Assembly: GCA_024398055.1 (NCBI GenBank)
Contig: CP073749.1
Span: 1,798,594-1,862,593 of the forward strand
Length of the DNA stretch: 64,000 bases
Direction of reading: 5' to 3'
Source of the DNA: a bacterium SCSIO 12741
GTDB taxonomy: Bacteria; Bacteroidota; Bacteroidia; Flavobacteriales_G; Salibacteraceae
A program made the translations under genes and the position numbers. Of the stretch, positions 6,575-16,225 are shown piece by piece; the stretch's first letter is position 1, and each line of letters starts with the position of its first letter. The notes below the pieces were generated by a model. That model did no database searches. It saw only the letters and a list, made by a program, of their open reading frames with translations, and was not told where the DNA came from.

Positions 6575-8491
6575 TCATCGTTTTATCAGTTTCAAAGTCT
6601 CTTGGTGTCCTTCGTAGGTTACTTGCAAAAGATAAAGTCCTTCTATTTGATCCGTCAGGTCAATTCTTATTTCAGTTGCATTCATCTCTTGCCCTTTATG
6701 AATAACCCGACCTCTGATATCCCTAATTGAAAAATCAACGGTAGATTCATTGGGTACCTTTAATTTGAAGATGCCAGAGCTTGGATTTGGGGCAACTTCA
6801 ATTTTGACATTTGGAATCACAGGTTGATCGCCTATCCCAACTGCTTCGGAAGCCACATCAGACTTTTTTGAGCCTATTGATTTGCAGAATCGGTGAGTCC
6901 CGTAAAAGTGTCTATACAATTTTCCATGCTTACCGATATAGAAAATTTCTCCATTACCATGGCCGGCCGCAAGGCCCCCTTGAGCATCGACCGAATGCAA
7001 TGCACCATACCAGAAAACGGCTTTATGCCAACCGTTATTAGCATCCTTGTACAAGCATTCTAAACCTGAGTAATTGGTAACGAAAAATATTTGGCCTGAT
7101 GCGTTGCATTGAAGTTGGCAATCTCCTGGCCTTACATTATGAGGTACAAGATGGTTAAACCTGTTTCTATGCCATTGACCATTTTCGTAATAAATGCAAT
7201 CAATTGAGTTGTCGGTTGTTTGGTAAAAAACTCTCCCATCTGGTGTTATGGCAGGGGCGCCACCTGAAACATTTCCGGGAACAATGTTGGAAAACGTATG
7301 TTTTAACCACGTTCCATTGTGCATATACAAGCATTCTAAGTCTCCTACATTTGATCTAAAAAATACTTTTCCGGTTGGTCCAGCAGTGGGGTTACCTCCA
7401 ACATTGTTAGGAATCAGGTTGGAAAAGCTGTGTTTGTGCCAAGCACCGTTTTGGTAGTATAAGCAACTAATGGAGTTGTTTGTCGTGCGATAGAATACCT
7501 CTCCAGTTGACCTTATCGTTAGTCCTCCTGCAACATCAAAGCCTGAAACACTGGATAGGTCCGCATAATGCCAGGTACCTGCTGACTTATAAACGACTCC
7601 CATGGAATTGTCTGTCTTTCGGTAAAAGACTTTGCCCGAGTTATTTGCTGCCAATTCTCCACCGACATTTCCTGCAATCGAAGACATGTCGTATAACTTG
7701 TAACCTGATGCAGTTTTTTCAACTCTTTTCAGAGTATGGTCGGTTTCAACATAAAATACCTCATCGTTTGAGCCTACAGCTATTGAGTTGTTTTTTGCGC
7801 TATTTGGAACGATATTTTGCTTTGGTAAATTTTCAATTCTCCAAACATCATCGCAATAATCAGGTAGGTTGGCACTTCGGACATTTATTTCAAGTTCTAC
7901 CCTTTCGAGTTCAATAAAGTCTCCACTTTGAGCGCAAAAGCTAATATCAACATAGCTGTCATTTGGTCTTTTATTATAAGACGAACGGGGTACACCCATG
8001 CCTTTCGGAGCTGTATGATATTGTGGTAGATTGGTCCCCTGAATAGTGCCGATAGGAGTATGTGTTTCTCCCGGAGAAATATGCGCTAAGGCAAAAGCCT
8101 GAGAGGTGGTTCCACCAAATACATTGGAAATAGGAATGTGGACTCTAACGGCAGTTTGAAAATGGTATCCACTCGGCATCTTGGCCCAATAGATTAACGT
8201 CATTGAAGTAATATCTGAGTTTTTTACACCTGGATAATTAAATCTATAGGTATGGTTAAAGGTTTCGGTTAATCCCGCGAAACATGAAGAAGGAAATGTA
8301 TGCCATTTGCCTACGAAGTTGCTATTGGTAATGCGATAGGAATTACCATTATTACTACACTTCGACCTTACTACTTTAAGGACTGCATTGGGGGATGATA
8401 TTCGCAATTTATAAGTGTTAGTCTGGCTATAAACACTTGTAGTCATTAGCAAAAAAAATAGCGCCATGAAATGCGCGGTAAACTTGTTCAT
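6575..8491 (-). CDS. T9SS-secreted protein with lectin-like propeller repeats
   Basis: A 638-residue secreted protein. The start is set at the ATG giving MNKFTAHFMALFF, because that yields a clean signal peptide ending near VYSQ; a longer open frame upstream gives none. The middle (about 255-545) holds about six to seven repeats of about 49 residues, each with a core like VFYRTTNNSISCLYY then GAWHKHSFSNL. This is the pattern of PLL/tectonin-type seven-bladed sugar-binding propellers. The C-terminal 75 residues are a T9SS type A sorting domain (APNPSSGIFKL...GLYLLQVTYEG). By family it should be cleaved and anchored on or released from the cell surface. Glycan binding is inferred from the repeat pattern. 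Confidence 0.85.
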   Translation of the reverse strand: MNKFTAHFMALFFLLMTTSVYSQTNTYKLRISSPNAVLKVVRSKCSNNGNSYRITNSNFVGKWHTFPSSCFAGLTETFNHTYRFNYPGVKNSDITSMTLIYWAKMPSGYHFQTAVRVHIPISNVFGGTTSQAFALAHISPGETHTPIGTIQGTNLPQYHTAPKGMGVPRSSYNKRPNDSYVDISFCAQSGDFIELERVELEINVRSANLPDYCDDVWRIENLPKQNIVPNSAKNNSIAVGSNDEVFYVETDHTLKRVEKTASGYKLYDMSSIAGNVGGELAANNSGKVFYRKTDNSMGVVYKSAGTWHYADLSSVSGFDVAGGLTIRSTGEVFYRTTNNSISCLYYQNGAWHKHSFSNLIPNNVGGNPTAGPTGKVFFRSNVGDLECLYMHNGTWLKHTFSNIVPGNVSGGAPAITPDGRVFYQTTDNSIDCIYYENGQWHRNRFNHLVPHNVRPGDCQLQCNASGQIFFVTNYSGLECLYKDANNGWHKAVFWYGALHSVDAQGGLAAGHGNGEIFYIGKHGKLYRHFYGTHRFCKSIGSKKSDVASEAVGIGDQPVIPNVKIEVAPNPSSGIFKLKVPNESTVDFSIRDIRGRVIHKGQEMNATEIRIDLTDQIEGLYLLQVTYEGHQETLKLIKR

Positions 8492-8734
8492 TTTGTAGAT
8501 AGTTTGATTCAAGAATGGGTCAATATTAAGGGGCAGTAGTTCCACAATTTTATGAGAATGCAATTCCGAAAGAAATGAATTCAAATTGGCTGGTTTTGGA
8601 TTCAAATGTGGATTTACCCAATTAGGATTACTCTCAACCTGCCATGTGTGAAAAAAGGTGCTGTTTGACGAATTGGTTTTGGCTTTAGTTGGAATTACCT
8701 CGCTGTGTTAGATATTTCCCCACTTTTGAACCCA

Positions 8735-9379
8735 ATGAAAGCAGTTCTTTTACTGGGAATCCTTATTGGCTCTACCTTGCTCGCATCCGGAGCGGAGAAT
8801 GATAAACGGTTTGTCATCTTTCTTCACAATCGTTTTTTGGAAGAGCATAACTTGAACGATTTGCACCCCGATTTTGGTCGAGTTGAGTACGAGGAAATTC
8901 TATCCGAATTCAGAAAATCTAATTTGACGGTAATCAGTGAAATGAGGAACGAAAACGTCAACGCACGGTTGTATGCAGTCGGAATTGTAAATAAGATTAA
9001 CAGTTTGTTAAAAAGCGGAGTTGAACCTCAAAATATTACTATAGTTGGAACGTCGAAGGGCGGGTACATAGCTCAGTACGTGTCCACTTTGGCCAATAAT
9101 AAAGACTTGAATTTTGTATTTATTGCCTGTTTCAGAAGTAGCGATATTCAGGAACTACCCGAAATCAATTTTTGCGGAAACATTTTAACGATTTACGAAA
9201 GATCTGATTCTTACGGAGTTTCAGCAAGGGAGCGAAAGGAAACTTCGAATTGCGAAATAGAGCATTTTAAAGAGCTGGAGCTAAATACTGGATTGGGGCA
9301 CGGATTTTTGTTTAAACCCCTTAAAGAATGGATTGAACCGACCATAAAATGGGCGAATGGAAATTATGACCTGGATTAA
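8735..9379 (+). CDS. Exported alpha/beta hydrolase
   Basis: A 214-residue protein from the ATG at 8735 (MKAVLLLGILIGS...LASGA), which gives a signal peptide; a GTG at 8705 would put ten extra residues in front. The nucleophile elbow is GTSKGG at 105-110, with Ser107, and GLGHGF near the C-terminus supplies the likely catalytic His. The enzyme is a serine esterase or amidase of the periplasm or surface. It opens a co-directional block with NamZ, an acyltransferase and NagZ, so a role in removing acyl or peptide groups from cell-wall fragments is a fair inference but unproven. Confidence 0.78.
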   Translation: MKAVLLLGILIGSTLLASGAENDKRFVIFLHNRFLEEHNLNDLHPDFGRVEYEEILSEFRKSNLTVISEMRNENVNARLYAVGIVNKINSLLKSGVEPQNITIVGTSKGGYIAQYVSTLANNKDLNFVFIACFRSSDIQELPEINFCGNILTIYERSDSYGVSARERKETSNCEIEHFKELELNTGLGHGFLFKPLKEWIEPTIKWANGNYDLD

Positions 9380-9394
9380 AATTTCGACGATAGC

Positions 9395-10621
9395 GTGATT
9401 AAAGGCAAATTGATTTTAGTGGTCATTCCTATACTGGCATTCTGGTTTTTGCTCCCATCGAATCAAGAACCTGATGTTCCCGAAGACACCCCAACCTCCA
9501 TAATTACCGGGGCTGAAAAAACCTCGGAATATTTGCCCCTCTTAGAAGGCAAAAGAGTAGCCATTATGGCTAATCGAACATCGATTATTGGAAAGCGTCA
9601 TTTGGTGGATAGTTTGCTTCTTCTTGATGTAAACCTGGTTAAGGTTTTCAGTGCAGAGCACGGTTTTCGTGGAAATGTTAGTGCGGGAGTTGAGGTGAGT
9701 GATGAAACGGATAAAACGACAGGTTTGCCTATTGTTTCCTTGTATGGAAAAAAGAGGAAGCCCAGCCGTGAAGATTTGGCCGATGTAGACGTAGTCATTT
9801 ATGACTTGCAAGATGTGGGTTGTAGATTCTATACAAACATCAATGCCTTGGTAAAATTGATGGAAGCTTGTCATGAGAATGAACGAAAGCTTATCATTTT
9901 AGACCGCCCTAATCCCAACGGATATTTGATTGACGGCCCTGTTCTTGACATGAAATACAAATCTGGAATTGGGATGTTCCCTATACCTATGTCGCATGGG
10001 CTAACGGTGGGTGAATTCGCGCTGATGGCCAATGGTGAAGGGTGGCTCAAGAATGGGGTTAAGTGCGATGTCGAAATAGTTCCTGTGGCCAACTACAACC
10101 ACGATATGCCCTACGAACTGCCCGTCAACCCATCGCCCAATCTTAATACTCCGCAATCGGTTCTGCTCTACCCTTCCACTTGCATGTTTGAGGGGACCTA
10201 CCTGAGCCATGGACGAGGCACCTACTCACCATTTACGATTTTGGGAAGTCCTGAGTTAAAAGGCATTTACGAATTCAACTTTACCCCGAGCGGAATAAAG
10301 GGAATGGCGGAAAATCCGATTTTTAAGGGAGAGGTCTGCTATGGAATTGACCTCCGGAATGTGGATTTAAATGAGTTAAGGAAAAAGAAGCAGATCCAAT
10401 TGAAGTGGATTATTGAATTGTATAAAGCGCACCCCAACAAGGAAAAGTTCTTTGATTCAAAACTGAGCAATCAGATGGGGGTGATTGAATACCTGGTGGG
10501 CTCAAAGCTTTTTAGAAAGCAAATCACCAGTGGGGCCACAGAAAGTGAAATTAGAGAGAGTTGGGAACCCGAACTTTCACAGTATAAATCAATGCGGTTA
10601 AAATACCTCATTTATCCTTGA
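9395..10621 (+). CDS. namZ: NamZ exo-beta-N-acetylmuramidase (GH171, DUF1343)
   Basis: A 408-residue DUF1343 protein from a GTG start 15 bases after the hydrolase gene. An N-terminal hydrophobic segment (7-20) is a signal peptide or anchor. Family signatures are FSAEHGFRG (Glu88, proposed catalytic acid region), DLQDVGCRFYTNI near 138-150, DRPNPNG and the C-terminal fold around GVCYGIDL. NamZ, characterised in Bacillus subtilis and in Tannerella, removes MurNAc from the non-reducing end of peptidoglycan fragments. It works with NagZ, which is encoded two genes downstream here. That pairing supports peptidoglycan turnover and recycling. Confidence 0.9.
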   Translation: MIKGKLILVVIPILAFWFLLPSNQEPDVPEDTPTSIITGAEKTSEYLPLLEGKRVAIMANRTSIIGKRHLVDSLLLLDVNLVKVFSAEHGFRGNVSAGVEVSDETDKTTGLPIVSLYGKKRKPSREDLADVDVVIYDLQDVGCRFYTNINALVKLMEACHENERKLIILDRPNPNGYLIDGPVLDMKYKSGIGMFPIPMSHGLTVGEFALMANGEGWLKNGVKCDVEIVPVANYNHDMPYELPVNPSPNLNTPQSVLLYPSTCMFEGTYLSHGRGTYSPFTILGSPELKGIYEFNFTPSGIKGMAENPIFKGEVCYGIDLRNVDLNELRKKKQIQLKWIIELYKAHPNKEKFFDSKLSNQMGVIEYLVGSKLFRKQITSGATESEIRESWEPELSQYKSMRLKYLIYP

Positions 10622-10642
10622 ATTTAAAAGGCTAAGAGGCTC

Positions 10643-11833
10643 GTGATAGCGGGGTTAAGCTGTAACCTAAAACCAAAATCGTATCCCTTGAATTTAACCG
10701 AAAGCATACAACAACGCAACCTGGGTATCGACGTGCTCAGAGGGCTTAGTATTCTAACTGTCGTTTTATTACATCTCAATATCCATTTTGGAATATCTGA
10801 TACCTTCCTAAAAGAGCTGTTGCCGAAAAAGTTGTTTTCACTGTTGTTTTGGAGTGGGTATTACGGCGTAGTTGTATTCTTCACTTTGTCTGGCTATCTC
10901 ATCACCCATTCAATAATCAACAAATGGGGAGGTTTGTCCAAAATTGAGATCAAAACCTTCTATTGGCAACGGTTTTCGAGGATAATGCCCTTATTGGTCA
11001 CATTACTTGTTGTACTATCCATTTTACACCTGGAGAATGTTCCGGGCTTTGTGATAAACCCGGAGAAAACTTCTTTGGGCAGGGCTCTTTTTTCTGCGCT
11101 AACTTTTCACATTAATTGGTTAGAAATCCAGGTTGGTTACCTCCCTGCAAACTGGGACGTACTCTGGTCCATTTCGATTGAAGAGATGTTTTATCTCTTT
11201 TTTCCCATGGTCTGTTTGTTTCTAAAAAAGGAATGGCAATTTGTTGTCCTTTTGGCATTGTTTCTAATGATCTCTCCCTGGGCAAGAACGGAGTTGTATC
11301 CAGGAAATGAACTTGCCGATAAAAACCATCTGGCGTATTTAGACTCCATAGCTTTGGGTTGTATGGTGGCCATTATCTGCTCAAAAATGACTTTCGCCAA
11401 ATGGCTCAATTGGACTTTTCTTTTGATCGGTTGGTCCATGGTGATTCTAATCTTTGTATACAAGGGTTTTGTCTACAAATCGGGGCTCATTGGATTGGGG
11501 TTAAATGTGACCATTCTTTCGGTTGGCGTTTCGTTGATTCTCCTGTGGATGCATCAAAAATATCCCTTGAAAAATGAGAGAATACGATGGATTTATAGCT
11601 GGTTAAGGTATTTAGGGGCGTATAGCTACGAAATTTACCTTACCCACATGTTTGTTGTCATTCTTATGGCTCGTCTATACCGTAAGTTTGACCTGAGTGA
11701 AAAATGGCTTTTGCCGTTTTTATTGTCCAGCATCCTAATTTCATTTTTACTGGGTAAACTGACCTTTAACTACTTTTCGGAGCCGGTGAATCGCTGGTTA
11801 AGAAGAAAAAGACCTGTAAAAAGAGTGGCCTGA
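10643..11833 (+). CDS. Acyltransferase 3 family membrane protein
   Basis: A 396-residue polytopic membrane protein with about ten hydrophobic segments, from GTG at 10643. Family motifs are GIDVLRGLS at 28-36 (Asp30, Arg33) and a conserved His at 44, QRFSRIMP, and WSISIEEMFYLFFP. AT3 proteins move acyl groups, often acetyl, onto sugars outside the membrane; OatA and NolX-like enzymes are examples. Its place between namZ and nagZ, with 21 bases to namZ, suggests a sugar of the cell wall or its breakdown products as acceptor. No extracellular SGNH domain is fused. Confidence 0.87.
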   Translation: MIAGLSCNLKPKSYPLNLTESIQQRNLGIDVLRGLSILTVVLLHLNIHFGISDTFLKELLPKKLFSLLFWSGYYGVVVFFTLSGYLITHSIINKWGGLSKIEIKTFYWQRFSRIMPLLVTLLVVLSILHLENVPGFVINPEKTSLGRALFSALTFHINWLEIQVGYLPANWDVLWSISIEEMFYLFFPMVCLFLKKEWQFVVLLALFLMISPWARTELYPGNELADKNHLAYLDSIALGCMVAIICSKMTFAKWLNWTFLLIGWSMVILIFVYKGFVYKSGLIGLGLNVTILSVGVSLILLWMHQKYPLKNERIRWIYSWLRYLGAYSYEIYLTHMFVVILMARLYRKFDLSEKWLLPFLLSSILISFLLGKLTFNYFSEPVNRWLRRKRPVKRVA

Positions 11834-11921
11834 TCGGTTTGGAAACCATTTGGATGCCGTAAACAAAGTATAAAACAACAGGAGCTTGAGAATAGCTCAA
11901 AAATGGAAAGCCTATTTTAAG

Positions 11922-13019
11922 ATGATAAGAATCCTATTAACAACCGCATTTATAGCCACCTTAATTCCATGGGTAAACGGACAGGAGAATGAGCTGCAAC
12001 GCTTTTTTGAGTATGACCCAGTCGTAGAAAATAGAGTGGATGAAATTTTTCAGTCCTTAAATGATACCGCTCGGGTAGCCCAAATGGTGGTGACTTCAGC
12101 GGGTGAATTAGGCAAACCTGAAAAGGTCGTAATCCAACTTGCACGGGAGAATAAAATTGGGGGAATTGTATTTCTTAAAGGCACCAAAGAAGATCACAAA
12201 AGATTGATCGATTCGATCAATGCTATTAGTAGCTCACAGGGTTATTTGCCCTTGTTATACTCTATTGATGCAGAGCCCAGTTTGTTTAACGGTAGACTGC
12301 AAGGAACGGAAACACTGATGAACACAGCTGACATTAAAACCGTTCAGCAATCGGATTCAGTCGCAAGAATTATAAATGAGCAATTATTGGATATTGGTTT
12401 TCGTCAAAACTTTGCACCCGTAGCCGATATTAGCCCGCAGAATGAAGCGATTAGAAATAGGAGTTTTGGAAATGATAAGGATACGGTAATTGAATTGAGT
12501 AAGCAGTTTATTCAAACCACCCAAGAGCAGGGAATTATTGCCACCGCCAAGCATTTTCCAGGTCACGGATTGGTCAAGGGCGATACGCATGAAAAATCCG
12601 TTTACATCGATGGAGAATTGCAGGAATTGGATGTTTACCCACCGCTTATCGAAGCTGGGGTTCTTTCCATTATGATTGCTCATATTACCATCCGCAACAA
12701 CCCCAAGTACAACACCGATGGACTTCCTGCTAGCTGTTCCAGGAACATTGTTACCGATTTATTGAAAGAGGAATTAGGCTTTAAAGGTCTCGTAATCACA
12801 GATGCCTTAAATATTATGAAGGCGGTGACCATAATCGATGATGCTCCTTTGCTGGCATCTAAGGCCGGTAATGATATGTTGCTGATGCCCATTGACGAAA
12901 CCAAGACCATTGAATCCATTCTGGATGAAATGGAAAACGACTCCGATTACAAAACGCAGGTTTACCAGTCAGTCAAGAAAATTATACGGTTGAAGTTATT
13001 TTTAGGGCTGATGGAATAA
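11922..13019 (+). CDS. nagZ: NagZ-type beta-N-acetylglucosaminidase (GH3)
   Basis: A 365-residue GH3 enzyme. The ATG at 11922 gives a signal peptide (MIRILLTTAFIATLIPWVNGQ); a TTG at 11886 would mask it. KHFPGHG at 210-216 is followed by Asp221 and His223, the acid/base dyad loop typical of NagZ, and the nucleophile is Asp294 in GLVITDALN. It should remove GlcNAc from muropeptides or short chitin-like chains. It is shorter than the Bacteroidota GH3 proteins fused to beta-lactamase domains. With namZ it can in principle strip alternating GlcNAc and MurNAc. Export indicates that it acts in the periplasm or outside. Confidence 0.9.
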   Translation: MIRILLTTAFIATLIPWVNGQENELQRFFEYDPVVENRVDEIFQSLNDTARVAQMVVTSAGELGKPEKVVIQLARENKIGGIVFLKGTKEDHKRLIDSINAISSSQGYLPLLYSIDAEPSLFNGRLQGTETLMNTADIKTVQQSDSVARIINEQLLDIGFRQNFAPVADISPQNEAIRNRSFGNDKDTVIELSKQFIQTTQEQGIIATAKHFPGHGLVKGDTHEKSVYIDGELQELDVYPPLIEAGVLSIMIAHITIRNNPKYNTDGLPASCSRNIVTDLLKEELGFKGLVITDALNIMKAVTIIDDAPLLASKAGNDMLLMPIDETKTIESILDEMENDSDYKTQVYQSVKKIIRLKLFLGLME

Positions 13020-13062
13020 GGTTGGCCCGGTTTATAGAAAGAAACCGAATAAATAGGAAATA

Positions 13063-13095
13063 AAAAGGCCGCGTCAGAAATGAGGCGGCCTTTTC
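13063..13095. terminator. Bidirectional terminator
   Basis: GGCCGC (13067-13072) pairs with GCGGCC (13085-13090), flanked by A and T runs (AAAAA before, TTTT after). It lies between the convergent nagZ and PKD-protein genes and can serve both. Confidence 0.85.
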
Positions 13096-13119
13096 TATAG
13101 GGTCTATAATTGCTTGTAA

Positions 13120-15192
13120 CTATCTGTTAATGATTAGTTTTTCGCGAAGTACATGCTCCTCGTTGTCGGATGCTACAAGGTTGTAGTATCCAGGACTCAA
13201 GGTGCTGATGTCTAATTCATTACTCCCGTCAAGATTCGCAGAAAGCACTTTTTTTCCACTCATGTCATAAACCGAAACATGGGTTTGTTCTCCAAATCCG
13301 AAGAAGGTTACCATTTGTGAGGCAGGGTTAGGTGCAAAACTAATTTCAGCTTGAAGGCTAAAATCTGAACCATCGCTTAACGGTTGTTTAGGTGTAGGAG
13401 GTGGACCACATGATTCACAGTTGGGTAGGCCAAAGTTTACCATCCTTTCATTGGAGCAATAGGTCTGTTGGCATAGGGTTCCGTCTGCTCCTCTGGCGTA
13501 TACCGTCACACAAACATTGTATTGGCATTCAGCGGGATTTATTCCATAGTTGTGATCAGCCGTTGGAACGGTTGTCGTTGAGGAATTTCCGTCGCCCCAA
13601 TCCCAGTAATATTGATAGGCGTAGGTACCCGGTCCGGCAGTATAATTGACGGTATGCGAATAATAGTAGCACCCAATAAGGGTTCTGGTAATTCCAGTAA
13701 TATTGATATTACATGACAATTCCTGTGGGCAGCCATACGATATTAAGTGAGGGCTTTCATAAGAATCGGAGAGCTTGAAATGAACATCGTATTGTCTATC
13801 GGTTGGATCTTGAACCCCTGTCATGGTGAATGCCGGAAATTCGGTTTGAGTTGAAAATTCTTCTTCACATTCCATATTGGTTTTTCCGATCATATCCGTT
13901 TGAGTAACCGTTAGGTCGAGGACACCGTTTGCACCGCTTGTGCTAGAAAACTGATAATTGGCAAGTGCATATCCATCGTTCCATCGAGTAATGCGATCTC
14001 TTACATTGTCCCTATAATCTTCTAGGCTATAATGGTAATGATCGTGATTTCTAAGACCAGGATTATAGGCTCGAATTTGATTCACGTTGGTTACGGAGAG
14101 TGACGATAAGTCTACTTGCAAAACAATGTTTCTAAAATCTCTGGCATTAAGCGGGTAGCCACATCCCACTAAGCTACTGTATCCAGCCAGTGTCATGGTA
14201 TTGCTCTGAGGGTGCACATCGATAAAGCTTATTCTGCAATCCAGGTTATGTACATCCTCAAGGTCTGGATAATTGGCAATTCTCGAGATAAAGGCACCAG
14301 GTGTTGAAGCTTGAGAAACCTCTACCAAGGAAGGGCCTTCAAATCGTTGATTTTCTACATAGTAATACTTATCGTTGGTAGCATCGAAATACCCAGCTTT
14401 ACTTGGGTGAATATTGTGAATGTTATTGCCCTGAATGGTGTGGCTGGTGCTCCAAATTAAACTGCCTGAGTAGTCATAACAAAAAGCTCCATTAATAGGA
14501 TCACTAACGCTTGTGATGCGACCATTGACCACAATTCCCACTCCTGGAATCTCGGTGATTGATAAGAATTCATTTCTAGACTGAAGGGTTGCCGATGTTG
14601 GCGTATTTATTTCATACGACCAATTAAAAGTAAGGTCATTGTTAAGGCTTATCAGAAGGCAGGTTTCGTTAGATAAGGCTGCATTACCACCTGGATATAG
14701 TGGATTCTCCGAGGCGTAACCCACCAAGAAGTACTTATCCCTATCTCTGGAGTAAAGAATATCATGGGCAAATTGCTCCGTGTAGATCGTATTGGGGTCG
14801 TGCTCAAGCTCCACTAAATCAACGAATGAACCATCGGACTGATTGAGCCGCATAACAAAGATTTTATGCTTTCCATTGACCAGATTTGATCCGGTGAGGA
14901 GAATATAATCTTCCCCCTGAAGGCTCATGTCTAAACAACGCTCATCGGAGCCAATGTCATGGAATTTTTCCCAAATTACGGAGCCGCTTTGATCCATTTT
15001 TTGAACATGAATATCTGTGTTGGTGAGGCTTCCTATGGGATATACAGTGCCGGCCATGATCACATCTTCCCCAACGGATTCTATGGAATAATGGTCATGG
15101 TCCATTTCAATGGATTGATTGGAAATAAACTGAGCGTGTAGGCTTCCTATTACGCCCAAAAAGAAGAGTACTAAAAGGTTTCGTTTGAACAT
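13120..15192 (-). CDS. T9SS-secreted PKD-domain protein
   Basis: A 690-residue secreted protein with signal peptide MFKRNLLVLFFLGVIGSLHAQ. Residues about 25-480 look like a beta-propeller-like sequence of repeated strands around GEDYILLTGS and HIFVM-type cores, as in Bacteroidota exported proteins of unknown role. A PKD domain near 510-580 is marked by YYWDWGDGNSS. The C-terminal 80 residues are a T9SS type A sorting domain (FAPNPASQMVTFFG...GYYNLVASDN). It should be exposed on the surface. No enzymatic motif was seen. TAAGTATTAAT lies just upstream, a partial match to the palindrome at 17912. Confidence 0.85.
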   Translation of the reverse strand: MFKRNLLVLFFLGVIGSLHAQFISNQSIEMDHDHYSIESVGEDVIMAGTVYPIGSLTNTDIHVQKMDQSGSVIWEKFHDIGSDERCLDMSLQGEDYILLTGSNLVNGKHKIFVMRLNQSDGSFVDLVELEHDPNTIYTEQFAHDILYSRDRDKYFLVGYASENPLYPGGNAALSNETCLLISLNNDLTFNWSYEINTPTSATLQSRNEFLSITEIPGVGIVVNGRITSVSDPINGAFCYDYSGSLIWSTSHTIQGNNIHNIHPSKAGYFDATNDKYYYVENQRFEGPSLVEVSQASTPGAFISRIANYPDLEDVHNLDCRISFIDVHPQSNTMTLAGYSSLVGCGYPLNARDFRNIVLQVDLSSLSVTNVNQIRAYNPGLRNHDHYHYSLEDYRDNVRDRITRWNDGYALANYQFSSTSGANGVLDLTVTQTDMIGKTNMECEEEFSTQTEFPAFTMTGVQDPTDRQYDVHFKLSDSYESPHLISYGCPQELSCNINITGITRTLIGCYYYSHTVNYTAGPGTYAYQYYWDWGDGNSSTTTVPTADHNYGINPAECQYNVCVTVYARGADGTLCQQTYCSNERMVNFGLPNCESCGPPPTPKQPLSDGSDFSLQAEISFAPNPASQMVTFFGFGEQTHVSVYDMSGKKVLSANLDGSNELDISTLSPGYYNLVASDNEEHVLREKLIINR

Positions 15193-15572
15193 TTTGGTTA
15201 AGTATTAATTGAACAATGAAACAATAGTACCCGTTTAATATAGGGCTCATTGAGGCTATTTCAAATCTCGCCGAATTGATTGCAAATAAGCCCCATTGGG
15301 GTTCAAATCAGAATTTTGTACTTAGGTGATAAAATGAGACTGTAGCCTACAAAGAATCAAATGGAACAAAAGTCTACACTCGTTAAAAGTGAGCCAATTC
15401 TTCCTGGCTGCTCTGTGCTAAACTCTGATTGGGAGTTAATCAGAATCTCAAGGGTGGACCAAAGATGCCCCCTATTTGGCTTTGCGAAAAAGGAAAAAAC
15501 TGCCGGAGAAATCTAAACACCAACTCCGGCAGTTTTTCGTGCTCATATGAAATGAGCGAAGTCTTCTATTAA
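15193..15572. other. 380-base intergenic region
   Basis: It holds the upstream region of the PKD-protein gene, with TAAGTATTAAT at 15199-15209; a small hairpin CTGATT/AATCAG at 15425-15443; and the terminator at 15495. A 51-codon ATG frame at 15361-15516 runs into that terminator and has no family resemblance, so I do not call it a gene. Confidence 0.6.
15495..15537 (-). terminator. Terminator of the 15573-17842 operon
   Basis: A near-perfect 14-bp stem, AAAAACTGCCGGAG (15495-15508) with CTCCGGCAGTTTTT (15524-15537). On the minus strand it ends in a T run just past the lipoprotein gene. Confidence 0.88.
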
Positions 15573-16208
15573 TTACTTAACCAACTTGAATAGGGTCCCA
15601 GCTGAGGTTGCATTTTTAATGTCGCTGATTTTTGCGGTAATACTCACGGTTACCTTTTTAGTCTCAGTTACCTGGGCGGGTAGAAAATTATCTCCAACCG
15701 TTATATCCTTACAAGTTAGTGTCATGTTGTCGCCGTCAATTTTTACGTCCATTTTGATGGTTGCCGATTCGGTGTACCACCACTGCTTGCCATCCTTGTC
15801 CTTTATGGAGTTGAAATAGAACTTACCTGCCGGAAGGTTTTGCCAGTGATAGCTAAATGAACTTTCCAGAGTGGTGCTTTGGGTGGGTAGTTCATTTAAC
15901 CCAACTACCCAATATCCTTTTTTATCGGGATCAAGTAAATCGTCAAAAACATCTAACCTAACGTATTTGGAGTTGGGATCTGCCGAACTCGGAACGGTGT
16001 ATTCGTTTAATGGACTTTTTACGCCTTCAACAATTAAGGTGTTTGGATCTGCGGCTATAGAATTAGTATCCGATGGGGTTGTAGTCGAATCCTTTGGGGT
16101 TGTTGTACTTTGCGTTGGGCTGCTGGTTTCGGGTTGGGTTTCCTCATCTTTTTTGCAGCCAATAAATGCAATTCCAATTACTAACATACCTATTATTACG
16201 TTTTTCAT
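15573..16208 (-). CDS. Lipoprotein of unknown function
   Basis: A 211-residue lipoprotein. The ATG that gives MKNVIIGMLVIGIAFIGC places the lipobox Cys at 18; six extra codons upstream would spoil the signal. A Ser/Thr/Pro-rich linker (about 25-55) precedes a beta-rich domain with YSYHWQNLPAGKFYF-like strands. It starts 17 bases after the upstream gene and is probably co-transcribed with it. The family was not recognised. It is likely exposed on the outer membrane. Confidence 0.75.
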   Translation of the reverse strand: MKNVIIGMLVIGIAFIGCKKDEETQPETSSPTQSTTTPKDSTTTPSDTNSIAADPNTLIVEGVKSPLNEYTVPSSADPNSKYVRLDVFDDLLDPDKKGYWVVGLNELPTQSTTLESSFSYHWQNLPAGKFYFNSIKDKDGKQWWYTESATIKMDVKIDGDNMTLTCKDITVGDNFLPAQVTETKKVTVSITAKISDIKNATSAGTLFKLVK

Positions 16209-16225
16209 ATCTCTGTTATTTATCA

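Noticed and set aside
15361-15516. A 51-codon ATG frame in the 380-base gap
   Set aside because: It runs into the strong terminator at 15495, has no family likeness and has an irregular composition.
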